This document shows positions 1-10,243 of a DNA stretch of 64,000 nt, in pieces. The number at the start of each line of letters is the position of its first letter. The first letter of the stretch is position 1. Both the position numbers and the translations under genes were made by a program. Origin of the DNA: JAPLDP01 sp964628285 (GTDB lineage Bacteria > Bacteroidota > Bacteroidia > Bacteroidales > JAGONC01); NCBI GenBank assembly GCA_964628285.1, contig CAZVNP010000007.1, forward strand, positions 20,183-84,182, in the 5' to 3' direction. Under the pieces are notes generated by a model. That model was not told where the DNA came from. It was given only the letters and a program-made list of their open reading frames with translations, and did not search any database.

Positions 1-3000
1 TTGTTCATCAGATCCCATGCTTTAAGGGTGACGGTGTGAGGTCCGTCGTCGAGGTCATAAAGCGGGTAGGCCAGCGACCCGCACCGGTAGTTATCAAGAC
101 CAAATTCAAAATAATTATTGAGAACAAACAGGTTGTTTGGATCATTGTCAAGGTAGGCTACGATATCGTGACCTATACCGTTGCCGTTGGCATTTATCCC
201 GCTGCTGTCGCACATAAAAGCCAGCAGGATGGGATTTTCGTTGACCAGGGAGCCTGGTGTAAAAATGGTATCGTTGAGATACAGGGTGATCTCAGGGCCC
301 TGCAGGTCGCCGCCGGCAGAGGCATCCATGCCGCCGATGACGAAGTTATTGAAGTAGCCGCCGGCATCGGTGGTGCCGTCGGTGGCATAATAGCTTATTT
401 TCCCGAAACCATAATTGTAGGCGATATCCTGTGGGACTTTAAAGGTGAAAGTGAAGGTTCCGTTGACGACGGTGGCCTGACCCTTGAACAGGATGTCTTT
501 TTGTATCAGGAAAGTGTCGGGAATGCTCTTTGGATCATTGCCGAGGGTAGAACAGACAGAGGTTTTATCATAGACAACCGGATAAACGATACCGTTAAAG
601 TTGGTTTGAGTGTTTCCGTTATCGTCCACCACAGCACCTTTGACCGTCACTTTGGTCAGGGCCCGGATGGTATCGGCCGCGTCGGTGAGCGCCCTGTTAT
701 TAAAAGCTGTTGTCACCACATTGAAAGAGGGGTATGACAGCCTCAGGGCAGGATCGCCCAGCAGGACGACGTTCCTGAGGTTATCGTTAGCCGGGTTTTT
801 CGACAGCATGATGAGGTCACCCATACGCCAGTACTTACCATCGGTTTTTTCAAACACGTGGGTATAAAAGCGCTGGTTTAAAGTAAAATTGGACTGGGCA
901 AATGCCAACCTGGTGGTGGTGATCAGTGCGATGCCGCCTCCGGAAGGGTTGAGGAACACCTCTTCGCCTGCGGAAGTCCTCGCCGGATCATCAAAGCGGC
1001 TGAATTCACATGTGGCGGTGACAAAGAAAGGAAGCTTGTCGTAATTGGTCCAGTGCATGATATCCTGCATCTCCAGCACCTTTTCGTTAGACCAGCCTTC
1101 CTCGCCGCCATGACCGGTATAATTCATTATGAGCAGGCCGTTGTTGATACTTGTATTAAGGTCGGCCTTAGCGTCGGGATAGCGCGGACCTCCGGGGGTG
1201 GACACCTGTGTGTAGGCATCGTAATAGATTTTATTGATATTGATGGTCTTGTAATTATCGGCGACATAACCCGCCAGTTCTTCAGCCTGGTTAAAGTGCA
1301 GGTTGTTATCTTCATCGTCGGCGGCAAAACAGACCATATTACGCCAGTTGCCCATCACCTGGCTTGTGTTGCTCATGTAATGCTTTATTTTATCGACAAT
1401 GATGGCCGCTTCTTCGGGACTCTTCGCCGGCAGCCGGCCAATACCGATATCGACGCTGCCCATGGCGTTGTTACCTTCATCGGGATCATAAAGGCCAAAG
1501 AAATCATCCGTGACAAACGAAGAGGTGAGGATGAGCGATTCCTTTGACTGGAACGTAGGGATCAGATTGGTATTTCCGGGGAGCCTGTCTTTGGGATCGT
1601 AACTGCCGTCACCGAACAGCAGCAGATAGCGCGGTTCTTCTCCGGCGGCAGCCCGTTCATAGAGCATCCTCATGAAATTGCGCAGGGCGGAGATATCCTG
1701 CGCGCCGGAGGAAAATTCATTGTAAACCTGTTCCGGTGTGACAACCGTCACCGTGAGCCCGTCGTGATCGCGGTGCAGGGTGGCCAATTTTTCCGCCTGA
1801 TCAAGAAAAGCGGAGGCCGTGATGATGACCATGTCCACCGGCTGCTGACCATGGAGGTTTTGGTTGGTCACCTTCCCGGCCATGACAGGAGAGTAAAATA
1901 GGGTTCCGTCGAAGGCAATAAAATGCCTCAGCGAGTCGGTCGGCAGTCTGAAATGCAATTCATCGCCGTCCAGTGTTGTCGACACCTCGCTGATGTTCAG
2001 GGGATCGGTGACCTCCCAGATATTAACCTGCGAATTGGCATGATTTAATATGAATTCGCACACCTTGTCCCTGCCTGTAGAGGTGACATCGCGAAAGAGG
2101 GTTTGGCCTCCGGAGAAAGTAAGATGACGCCTTACGTTTACCTCCAGGTAGTTGAGCCATCCCAGGGAGGTGGCGGTAGGCACATCGTAAGTGACAACCA
2201 GATTGAAATCGGGACCGAAAACGTTAAAGTATCCGGCGGCCGTGGCTTTCCGGGCATAAATGGTGGTAGAGGAGGTTGCAATGCCGCTGATCTGGGCATC
2301 CAGGATATTTGTGCCACCGGAGGAGAGACTGAAGCTATTGGAGGTGGTCGATTTGCCGGCAACGACCAGCTTGGCGTAAACCATTGATGACGTATCGATG
2401 TCGGTGAAATGAAAAGAGATGGTCTCGCTGTTGTCACCCTGCATATATTTTTTCCCATACCATTCCTTGCCTGACTTGATGAGGTTGACCAGATCGGCTT
2501 CATAACAGGCAAAGTCATTAAAATCCTCAGCCGTATCTGTTGCCGGCAGGGTAGTGGAGGCTATCTGACCGATTCGTTTGGCCGGGCTGCCGGTGTCATG
2601 ATCGGTAAGAAAATAGTAGGTATAGCTATCGTAAAGTTGTGCCTGATGTTCGAATTTGTCTCTGAATGGATTATAAATCCATTGTACAGGTGATTCACCG
2701 AAAAACAGGATGTAATCGGACGGGTCGAAGGAACCGTCTTCTTCTCCTGCGACCTGAATAGCTATTTGGGAAAGGTCATCATATGAATATTCAAAGTTGG
2801 ATTCCGGAAGTAAGCCTGCCCTGTTGCCATACAGACGCAGCTCATGGGGATCGACCGTCGCCGGGTCCAAGCCGTAATTCTCCAGGTCGTTGTATGTGAT
2901 GCGGTATAATCCGGATTGGGCAACTTTTATTTTTATCCAGTTTCCGTCGCGCAGAACGGAATTGTCGGCATATGTGTGTACGACATTTTCACGCCGGCTG

Positions 3001-3488
3001 TGAACACCCGGTATGATAGTTATCCCAAAGGACAGGAGTTTCTCATAATGACCGGTCAGAGCATTCATGCGCAAGGGCAGGAGGGTCAGATAAAGGTAAG
3101 GTTGTTTTCGCTCATGGGCGATGTTCGCGATCACATGGAAATCATCACCTACGGACGCCATTCCCATGGATGTCAGAGTCTCCAGGACGCCTGTGACCAC
3201 TTCACCGGCCTCCTCATATTGGATATCGGTCAGCTGCACCTGCACCGTGGCGTAATCCTCATCGAGCCGGATGCTCTCGGTATACACAGGCAGAAAGCCG
3301 AAATTTTGAGGATCAAACCCTGCCCCTTCGAAATAGGGTGTCATCACCGATTCGGTCGCAGAAATCTCATAGGGAACGGTCCCTCTCCAGGTGATGGTCC
3401 TGTTTGTTTCCGGACCGCACATACCGGTCATTGGAGGTGCAAGGAACAGAAAGAGATGGAAGATATAGAGAAGTTTCTTATGTATCAT
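1..3488 (-). CDS. PorU-like type IX secretion C25 cysteine peptidase, paralog 1 (3' end outside window)
   Basis: About 1162 codons read open on the minus strand and run off the left edge of the window. The product starts MIHKKLLYIFHLFLFL, a signal peptide. The gingipain (C25) motifs are visible: MNYTGHGGE with the catalytic His near residue 793, and VTATCEFSRFDDP with the catalytic Cys near 827. It parallels the next gene along its whole visible length. By analogy with PorU it would be a surface sortase that removes T9SS C-terminal sorting domains and attaches cargo to A-type LPS. Its own C-terminal domain would lie outside the window, so it could instead be a secreted C25 protease. It sits 60 bases downstream of its paralog on the same strand, so co-transcription is likely. 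Family assignment is firm; the sortase role is inferred. Confidence 0.85.
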   Translation of the reverse strand, partial: MIHKKLLYIFHLFLFLAPPMTGMCGPETNRTITWRGTVPYEISATESVMTPYFEGAGFDPQNFGFLPVYTESIRLDEDYATVQVQLTDIQYEEAGEVVTGVLETLTSMGMASVGDDFHVIANIAHERKQPYLYLTLLPLRMNALTGHYEKLLSFGITIIPGVHSRRENVVHTYADNSVLRDGNWIKIKVAQSGLYRITYNDLENYGLDPATVDPHELRLYGNRAGLLPESNFEYSYDDLSQIAIQVAGEEDGSFDPSDYILFFGESPVQWIYNPFRDKFEHQAQLYDSYTYYFLTDHDTGSPAKRIGQIASTTLPATDTAEDFNDFACYEADLVNLIKSGKEWYGKKYMQGDNSETISFHFTDIDTSSMVYAKLVVAGKSTTSNSFSLSSGGTNILDAQISGIATSSTTIYARKATAAGYFNVFGPDFNLVVTYDVPTATSLGWLNYLEVNVRRHLTFSGGQTLFRDVTSTGRDKVCEFILNHANSQVNIWEVTDPLNISEVSTTLDGDELHFRLPTDSLRHFIAFDGTLFYSPVMAGKVTNQNLHGQQPVDMVIITASAFLDQAEKLATLHRDHDGLTVTVVTPEQVYNEFSSGAQDISALRNFMRMLYERAAAGEEPRYLLLFGDGSYDPKDRLPGNTNLIPTFQSKESLILTSSFVTDDFFGLYDPDEGNNAMGSVDIGIGRLPAKSPEEAAIIVDKIKHYMSNTSQVMGNWRNMVCFAADDEDNNLHFNQAEELAGYVADNYKTININKIYYDAYTQVSTPGGPRYPDAKADLNTSINNGLLIMNYTGHGGEEGWSNEKVLEMQDIMHWTNYDKLPFFVTATCEFSRFDDPARTSAGEEVFLNPSGGGIALITTTRLAFAQSNFTLNQRFYTHVFEKTDGKYWRMGDLIMLSKNPANDNLRNVVLLGDPALRLSYPSFNVVTTAFNNRALTDAADTIRALTKVTVKGAVVDDNGNTQTNFNGIVYPVVYDKTSVCSTLGNDPKSIPDTFLIQKDILFKGQATVVNGTFTFTFKVPQDIAYNYGFGKISYYATDGTTDAGGYFNNFVIGGMDASAGGDLQGPEITLYLNDTIFTPGSLVNENPILLAFMCDSSGINANGNGIGHDIVAYLDNDPNNLFVLNNYFEFGLDNYRCGSLAYPLYDLDDGPHTVTLKAWDLMN

Positions 3489-3548
3489 TGCAATGTTTTT
3501 AATATATCGTGTTTAACAACTGTTGCTATGGTGCGGGCATGCCTTATC

Positions 3549-6500
3549 CTAGCGTGACACAATCAGTTTTCCCGATTTCTCGGCATGTTGTCCGTCGTCA
3601 GAAGTGACCGTGACATGATAGATATATACCCCGTTATCCGTTATCGCCCCATTTTGATTGCAGCCATTCCAGCGAATGGGTTGTGACCGGTAACCATCGG
3701 CAAAGACGGTCTTTCTCGTCTCCCAAATCATTTTTCCTGCGAGAGAAAAGATGCGGATGTCGATATCGAGATTCCGGTTAGCTTTATTATGCTCGAACGT
3801 AAAATCGGTATAATCTCTGAAAGGATTGGGATAGTTGATCAGGTGTTCGATGGAGAAGCCCCCTGAGAGCCTGACGATAAAATCAACGGTAGCCTCCGAG
3901 GAGTTATTGAAAGCATCCCAGACCTTCAGCCTTATGGTATGGTGCCCTTCGCTCAGACCCACGAACGGGTAAAGGATGGTGCCACTCTTGTAAGTGTTGA
4001 TGTCGGATTCATAATAGATATTAAGTATCCTGGGATCATTGGAGTTATTATCAAGGATGGCGGTGATATCGTGTCCGATGCCATTGCCGACGGTGTTGAT
4101 CCCGCTCGAATCGCTCACTTTGGCGAAAAGAAAGGGATTCTCATCCGTGATGCCGCCATTCACAAACAGGCTGTCGTTCATATAGAGGTATATTGTCGGA
4201 CCCTGGTCATCCACTGCATAGTCGTGGTTATAACCGCCAATGACGATGTTCGTGGTGTATCCGTTGGCGTCGGTGATGCCGTTCTCGGCATAGTAGCTTA
4301 TTTTACCGTAACCATAACGGTAGGCAATGTCTTTGGGTACGAGGAACGATAAATTGAACTCCCCGTTGGTGACGGTTGTCTTACCCTTGTAAAGGATGCT
4401 TTTCCTCACTTCAAATGTTCGTGTGGCGCCGCCGTCGTTGGCCAGGGTGCTGACCTCCTGCGGTTTGTCATATACGGTGGTGGTGATGATCCCGTTGAAA
4501 CCGCTGAGCAGGTTGCCGTGTTCATCGGTGACCTTGCCATTGATGACGACTTCCGACAGCGCATGGATGGTATCGGGTATAGAGGTTATTTCACGGAAGT
4601 TGATGGTGGTGGTGACGATATTCTCCTGAGGGTAAGCCAGTCTTTGTGCCGGATCGCCGAGCAGGATAAACTTTCTTCCATTATTGTCTGAACCATTTTC
4701 GCGTTTTGAGAGCATGAACACATCACCCATGGTAGGAAATTTCCCGTCGATTTTATCAAAGGCGTAAGTATAAACGCTTTTGTTCAGCATGTAGTTCGGG
4801 CTTCCGTATGTGGGGCGGGAAGTGGAGAACAGGGCGAGGCCGCCGCCGTTGGGGTTGAGAAACACATATTCCCCTGCCGACACCCTTTCGGGATCGTCGA
4901 AGCGGCTGAACTCACAGGTGGCGGTGATAAAGATGGGCATGTTATTGATGTTTTTCCAGCTGTTGATATCGGTGAGTTCGAGTATCCTTTCATGGGCCCA
5001 TCCCACCTCACCGCCGTGACCGGTGTAATTCATGATCAGGGCACCCTGCTCCACCTGGTCCGTGATGGCCTGGTTGACATCGGGATAACGCTGACCCCCC
5101 GGGGTGGATATTTCTTTGTATGAATCAAGGTAAATCTTGTTGATGTTGTATTCAGGGTATACCGTATCGATGTAATTGGCCAGGTTGTCGGCCTGGTCCA
5201 GATGCAGGTTGTTATCTTCATCATCGGCAACGAAACAGATCATGTTACGCCAGTCACCCATGACATCTTTGGAGGCCGTGCTGTAATAAATGATCTTGTC
5301 GACAGCGGTTTTGGCTTCATCAGGATCGGTGACGGGCAGGCGGCCGATGCCCAGGTCAATGATGTCGGACTCGCCTGTGCCCTCGCCATCATCGAGCATT
5401 CCGTAAAAGTCGTCGGTGACATACGAAACCACAGGTTGAAATGATTCATTGGATTGGTATGTGGGTATGAAATCCGTGTTGTCGGCCATTCTGTTTTTAT
5501 TGTCGTAAGAGCCGTCGCCAAACAGGAGAAGGTAACGGGGTTCGTTCCCTGTAGTGGCGCGGTCATAGAACATCTTCATGAAATTACGAATTGCAGCGAC
5601 ATCCTGTGACCCGGATGAGAACTCATTGTAGATCTGTTGCGGTGTGACGACCACCACGTTTAATCCGTCAGCGTCAGCATGGTGTTGTGCCAGCCGCAGC
5701 GCCTGATCCCAAAAGAGGGGATGGGCTACGATAACCATGTCGGTCTGTCCCAGCCCATGCAGGTTCTGGTTAGGGACTTTTTCAACAAATTCGGGTGTAA
5801 AATAAGAATGGCCGTTAAAGGCAATGAACTCCCTGAGGGTATCGGTCAGGAGGCGGAAGGTGAGTGTGTTACCTTTAGGTACGGCATCCACTTTTTTGAT
5901 ATTCAGCGGATCGGTGAGGTCCCAGACGGTGATCCCGGATGCGGCGTTGTCAAGAATGAATGTGGCTACCCTGGCGTTACCCATGGATAGTGCATCACGA
6001 AAAGGCATCTGATCACCGCTCATTTTAAGCTGCCGGCGCACGTTCACTTCCAGATAGTCGAGCCATCCGATGGATTCGACGAGGGGTTTATTGTATCTGA
6101 CGGTCACATTCAGCTGATCGCCACCGGGCAAAAATTCATCGTTTATCACGCCGCTTCTCGCATACTGGCTGTCGTAAAGGGTTGAGATGGCGGTGATGGA
6201 CGTCGACGCCACATGACCGTCACAGCTCACCGTAAAGGAACTGTTGGTGGTGGAGTGCGCCACGACGACAGCTTTGACAGAGGCCTGTGAGGTCCTGTTG
6301 ATATCAGGGAAATTAAATGGAAACGAATATTCGGTCAGGGCGTCAAAGACCTCACCGAACCATTGCCGACCCGATTTGATCAGATTGACGGCATCCAGTT
6401 CATGGCTGGCATAGTCGTTATAAGTGGCGACCGTGTCGGTAGGCTCCAGGGTGCTGTTGCTTTCGGTGGTGATGCGTTTGCCGGGACCAAGGTCGGTCGA

Positions 6501-7370
6501 CAGGAAATAATAGGTCTTGTCGGTATACAGGTGTGTGGTGTGTCTGAATTTCATGCTGAACGGATCATAAGCCCAGGTGACGGGGCCTTCGCCATAAAAA
6601 AGGATATAATCGCCTGCATCAAAATGACCGTCGTTCTCTCCCGCCACGATGATAGCATCTTCCTGCAGGTCATCCAGGCAGGGGACACCTGTGTTTTCAG
6701 GCAGCATTTTACCGCCGCTGCCATATAGCCTGATGTTTCGGGGATCGAGTGACGACGGATCGATGCCCATAGCCGTCAGAAGCTGGTAGTCGATGATGTG
6801 AATGCCAGTGTTCCGGACTGCAATCCTGTACCAGTTTCCTGTGGCCAGCACGGAGGAGGAGGCATAGACCCTGCCTGTGACGGCCCTGGATTTGGTGTTC
6901 TGTCCGCCCTCATAGACCAGCTTCACCGTGAAAGAGGTCAGTTTCTCATAGCCTCCCAGCAGGTTGTTCTTACGCACGGGGACGAAATAAAAGGTCAGGA
7001 AAGGCTGTTTTCTTTCATAGCTGAGAGCCGTGGTTACTTTGATCTCGCCGGGCAGACTTGTCAGGGCATCCCGGATAGCCGCATCATCCACTTCAAGTGC
7101 CTCAAATATCTCATCGGTGAGGATGACCGTGGGCAAAACAGGTGCTTCAAGAGGTATCCGCTCAAAATAAACAGGCAGCAGACCGGTCTTTTCGAAATAA
7201 TTGGCACCGTCAAACATCAAAACCGACGAAGAGACCGTGTCAGTATACCGGAATGTCTGAACATCACGCCACCGGACCGTACGGTGATATCCTTCATCGT
7301 TGTTCTGAGCGTTAAGTGAGGCATTAAAGAAAAAAATGAGTAAAGGCAGTATAATGGATCCTGATCTCAT
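3549..7370 (-). CDS. porU: PorU-like type IX secretion system C25 sortase, paralog 2
   Basis: A 1273-residue protein with an N-terminal signal peptide (LPLLIFFFNASLNAQ), a long beta-rich N-terminal region and a gingipain-type C25 peptidase domain. The catalytic His is about residue 785 in MNYTGHGGE and the catalytic Cys about 819 in ITATCEFSRFDDP. The last roughly 90 residues are a FlgD-like/T9SS sorting domain starting at NYPNPFRDYTDF and ending GKLIVSR. PorU cleaves sorting domains from cargo at the cell surface. Divergent PorP, then GldJ and MurF follow; porU-gldJ-murF proximity is known from Flavobacterium, which supports PorU rather than a plain protease. A possible -7 box TATTTTTG lies on the minus strand at 7405-7398, but no good -33 element was seen. 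Confidence 0.87.
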   Translation of the reverse strand: MRSGSIILPLLIFFFNASLNAQNNDEGYHRTVRWRDVQTFRYTDTVSSSVLMFDGANYFEKTGLLPVYFERIPLEAPVLPTVILTDEIFEALEVDDAAIRDALTSLPGEIKVTTALSYERKQPFLTFYFVPVRKNNLLGGYEKLTSFTVKLVYEGGQNTKSRAVTGRVYASSSVLATGNWYRIAVRNTGIHIIDYQLLTAMGIDPSSLDPRNIRLYGSGGKMLPENTGVPCLDDLQEDAIIVAGENDGHFDAGDYILFYGEGPVTWAYDPFSMKFRHTTHLYTDKTYYFLSTDLGPGKRITTESNSTLEPTDTVATYNDYASHELDAVNLIKSGRQWFGEVFDALTEYSFPFNFPDINRTSQASVKAVVVAHSTTNSSFTVSCDGHVASTSITAISTLYDSQYARSGVINDEFLPGGDQLNVTVRYNKPLVESIGWLDYLEVNVRRQLKMSGDQMPFRDALSMGNARVATFILDNAASGITVWDLTDPLNIKKVDAVPKGNTLTFRLLTDTLREFIAFNGHSYFTPEFVEKVPNQNLHGLGQTDMVIVAHPLFWDQALRLAQHHADADGLNVVVVTPQQIYNEFSSGSQDVAAIRNFMKMFYDRATTGNEPRYLLLFGDGSYDNKNRMADNTDFIPTYQSNESFQPVVSYVTDDFYGMLDDGEGTGESDIIDLGIGRLPVTDPDEAKTAVDKIIYYSTASKDVMGDWRNMICFVADDEDNNLHLDQADNLANYIDTVYPEYNINKIYLDSYKEISTPGGQRYPDVNQAITDQVEQGALIMNYTGHGGEVGWAHERILELTDINSWKNINNMPIFITATCEFSRFDDPERVSAGEYVFLNPNGGGLALFSTSRPTYGSPNYMLNKSVYTYAFDKIDGKFPTMGDVFMLSKRENGSDNNGRKFILLGDPAQRLAYPQENIVTTTINFREITSIPDTIHALSEVVINGKVTDEHGNLLSGFNGIITTTVYDKPQEVSTLANDGGATRTFEVRKSILYKGKTTVTNGEFNLSFLVPKDIAYRYGYGKISYYAENGITDANGYTTNIVIGGYNHDYAVDDQGPTIYLYMNDSLFVNGGITDENPFLFAKVSDSSGINTVGNGIGHDITAILDNNSNDPRILNIYYESDINTYKSGTILYPFVGLSEGHHTIRLKVWDAFNNSSEATVDFIVRLSGGFSIEHLINYPNPFRDYTDFTFEHNKANRNLDIDIRIFSLAGKMIWETRKTVFADGYRSQPIRWNGCNQNGAITDNGVYIYHVTVTSDDGQHAEKSGKLIVSR

Positions 7371-7641
7371 AAGGTCTTAAAAATTGCATCATACGGACAA
7401 AAATAAACAAAAAGCATATGCCTTTTCCTCACAAGACAATTTTAATCCTTAAAAGGTTGCTTACCGGCTTTAATCTTTGTGTAACATTTTCCGTATAATA
7501 AAGTTTAACGGTTATTGCATCATAATGCTTTTAACGTTATTGACAAGAATATATTGCTGATGAAAAAAAACACCCATGGTTTATCTGGTGGTTTAGAAAA
7601 ATAATTTGTAATATTGTTCCTTCAATTTTGATCAGTATGTT

Positions 7642-8655
7642 ATGGCAAGGAAACTGCTACTTCATCTGACATTTTGTCTGTTCCTGTTTATATCTTTGAA
7701 AAGTACGGCACAGGATCCTTCCTTTTCGCAGTTTTATGCCAATCCTTTGTATTTAAATCCCGCTTTTACGGGAAACACATACTGTGGGCGGCTGACGTTG
7801 AATTTCAGAAATCAATGGCCATCGATCTCGAAGGGTTATGTCACTTATAATGCAGCCTATGACCAGTTCCTTGAGAAGATCAGCAGCGGGTATGGGGTTG
7901 TTGTGATGGGTGACCGGCAAGGCGACGGCGCCCTGAGCACGATGATGATCAGTGGGTTGTATTCCTACAAGTTGAAGGTAACCAATAACATTAACCTTGA
8001 TTTCGGGGCACAGGCCACTTATAATCAAAGCAAGATTGACTGGGGAAAGCTGATCTTCGGAGATATGATCGATCCGAACACAGGCTCGACATCCGTGCCC
8101 ACACAGGAAGTGATAGATAACTGGAACAAGAATGTGAGTTACGTTGATTTTTCGGTCGGACTGTTAGCCGCTTACCAGGATAAATTTTTTGGCGGTGTGG
8201 CTGTTCACCATCTGAATCAACCTGATAACGGACTCAATGTCATCTCCTCGAGCACCCTGCCGATGAAAATAACCATCCATGCGGGCACCGAGTACAACCT
8301 CTCGATGAACCGCCTGGGTGCCGGCGAGCAGGAAGATATCACCCTGTCGCCCAATATCCTCTACCAGCAGCAGCAAAAATTCCATCAACTGGATGTGGGA
8401 CTCTATGGCAAGCTCTATCCTTTTATAGGAGGTGTGTGGTTCAGACATAACTTCGAGAACCCCGATGCCGTCATCGTCCTGCTCGGTTTTAAACAGCGCA
8501 GTTACCAGCTGGGTTACAGCTTTGACTTCACCGTCTCACCCTTGGGGATGAGCACCGGCGGCGCACATGAAGTATCATTCATGTGGGAATTCTGTATCTA
8601 TAAAGAAGCTTATAAAAAGAGACATATCAAAACAATAAAATCGCCAACATTTTAG
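7642..8655 (+). CDS. PorP/SprF family type IX secretion outer-membrane protein
   Basis: A 337-residue protein. The signal peptide ends near KSTAQ and is followed by the PorP/SprF hallmark DPSFSQFYANPLYLNPAFTG. The rest is beta-barrel-like, with alternating aromatic strands and an aromatic end region. PorP/SprF proteins are outer-membrane beta-barrels that partner T9SS (SprB-type adhesin export in gliding species, the PorKLMN core in Porphyromonas). It lies 33 bases upstream of gldJ on the same strand, so the two probably form an operon. Bacteroidota genomes often encode many PorP/SprF paralogs, so this need not be the core PorP; location beside gldJ and porU favours a T9SS role. Confidence 0.88.
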   Translation: MARKLLLHLTFCLFLFISLKSTAQDPSFSQFYANPLYLNPAFTGNTYCGRLTLNFRNQWPSISKGYVTYNAAYDQFLEKISSGYGVVVMGDRQGDGALSTMMISGLYSYKLKVTNNINLDFGAQATYNQSKIDWGKLIFGDMIDPNTGSTSVPTQEVIDNWNKNVSYVDFSVGLLAAYQDKFFGGVAVHHLNQPDNGLNVISSSTLPMKITIHAGTEYNLSMNRLGAGEQEDITLSPNILYQQQQKFHQLDVGLYGKLYPFIGGVWFRHNFENPDAVIVLLGFKQRSYQLGYSFDFTVSPLGMSTGGAHEVSFMWEFCIYKEAYKKRHIKTIKSPTF

Positions 8656-8688
8656 TTATATTGTGGTTTTTAATAAATCGTTAAAGAA

Positions 8689-10167
8689 ATGATCAGATCC
8701 ATAAAAATTATTTACTGGCCTTTATTGCTCTTTGTTTTGGTGATTTTGGCTTCCTGTGGCGGTAAACAATATTCCACGACGACCGGATGGACATACAATG
8801 ATCCCAAATGGGGAGGCTTTGAGGTGTCGCAGAATATAAACCAGGCAACGGGTCCGGGATTGGTGTTTATTGAAGGGGGTACGTTTGTCATGGGTGCCAC
8901 AGAGCCGGACGTGAAGTATGAATGGAATAATGTGCCGCGCCGTGTCACCGTTCAGTCCTTTTACATGGATCAGACGGAGGTCGCCAATATTGACTACAGG
9001 GAGTATCTTTACTGGCTTGAGAGAATTTACGGCGCCGACTATCCAGAGGTAGTGCGTAAAGCGTTGCCTGACACGCTGGTGTGGAGGGACCGCCTGGCTT
9101 ACAACGAACCCTTCGTCGATCTTTATTTCCGCCATCCGGCCTATCAGAACTACCCCGTCGTCGGTGTTTCGTGGGTACAGGCCAGTGATTTCTGCTCCTG
9201 GCGTACCGACAGGGTTAACGAAATGATCCTGATTGAGAAAGGCATCCTGAAACTCGACCCGGACCAGAAAGATGCCAACAACTTCAACACACAAGCTTAC
9301 CTCGCCGGTCAGTATGAAGGTCTGGTCAACAAGAACCTTCCCGACCTGCGTCCCAACGGTAATCCCGACGGCAGGAAGGTGAGGATGGAAGATGGCATTC
9401 TCCTGCCCCGTTACCGGCTTCCCACCGAAGCCGAGTGGGAATATGCGGCCTATGGCCTCATCGGCAACACCATCAGCGAACGTATTGTCGAACGCAGAAC
9501 CTATCCCTGGAACGGGGACTATGTCCGCACGGACGAGAAAAAGTATTATGGTAATTTCATTGCCAATTTCAAAAGAGGTTCCGGTGATTATATGGGTGTG
9601 GCGGGCAACCTGAACGACGGCTCGGCTATCCCCGCCGAAGTCGGGTCATACTGGCCCAACGATTACAACCTTTACAACATGGCCGGTAATGTGGCGGAAT
9701 GGGTACAGGACGTTTACCGCCCCATGTCGTTCCAGGATGTCGCCGATCTGGAACCCTTAAGAGGAAATATCTTTACAACCAAGGTGACCGATGAGCAGGG
9801 TTTTATCGCACCTAAAGACAGCCTGGGCCGGATCCAGTACCGGGAGGTGACACCGGAAGAAGCCGCCGGACGGATGAATTACAGGAAGGCCAATGTCATC
9901 AATTATGAAGACGGTGATTTTCAGTCCACCATTGAAACCGACTGGTTACAACCTCCAAGCGATACCAATACGACGAAACTTATGTATGATTACGGTGTCA
10001 CTTCATTAATCAACGATAAAGCCAGAGTGTATAAAGGAGGATCATGGAGAGATCCGGCTTATTACCTCAGCCCCTCGGCACGGCGTTTCCTCGACGAAAA
10101 TGAAGCCACTGATTATATCGGTTTCCGTTGTGCCATGTCAAGGGTTGGTGATGAGATAAGTAAATAA
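8689..10167 (+). CDS. gldJ: GldJ-type gliding motility/T9SS lipoprotein
   Basis: A 492-residue lipoprotein with lipobox LASC (Cys about residue 23) and a formylglycine-generating-enzyme-like (FGE/sulfatase-modifying) fold, but probably non-enzymatic. Landmarks typical of GldJ are TTGW, TGPGLVFIEGGTFVMG, QSFYMDQTEV, RLPTEAEWEYAA, YNMAGNVAEWVQDVYRP and the ending VYKGGSWRDPAYYLSP...DYIGFRCAMSRVG. These match GldJ better than its paralog GldK/PorK, which usually stands beside gldL/porL. GldJ is required for T9SS and gliding and stabilises GldK. It follows the PorP-like gene and precedes murF. Confidence 0.88.
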   Translation: MIRSIKIIYWPLLLFVLVILASCGGKQYSTTTGWTYNDPKWGGFEVSQNINQATGPGLVFIEGGTFVMGATEPDVKYEWNNVPRRVTVQSFYMDQTEVANIDYREYLYWLERIYGADYPEVVRKALPDTLVWRDRLAYNEPFVDLYFRHPAYQNYPVVGVSWVQASDFCSWRTDRVNEMILIEKGILKLDPDQKDANNFNTQAYLAGQYEGLVNKNLPDLRPNGNPDGRKVRMEDGILLPRYRLPTEAEWEYAAYGLIGNTISERIVERRTYPWNGDYVRTDEKKYYGNFIANFKRGSGDYMGVAGNLNDGSAIPAEVGSYWPNDYNLYNMAGNVAEWVQDVYRPMSFQDVADLEPLRGNIFTTKVTDEQGFIAPKDSLGRIQYREVTPEEAAGRMNYRKANVINYEDGDFQSTIETDWLQPPSDTNTTKLMYDYGVTSLINDKARVYKGGSWRDPAYYLSPSARRFLDENEATDYIGFRCAMSRVGDEISK

Positions 10168-10243
10168 AAGGTTTTTTCTTTTGACATATCCATGAGGTTG
10201 TCCTGAGACGCTAAATTTTCAGAGCAACCTTGTTTTTTTTCTT

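Noticed and set aside
36..3557. Several plus-strand open frames of 94-233 codons opposite the first PorU-like gene
   Set aside because: They lie antisense to a continuous minus-strand reading frame with clear C25 motifs that runs off the window. They have no recognisable domains or signal peptides.
8689..10167. Naming the FGE-fold lipoprotein GldK/PorK
   Set aside because: N-terminal TTGW...TGPGLVFIEGG and the C-terminal end match GldJ, and no gldL/porL follows.
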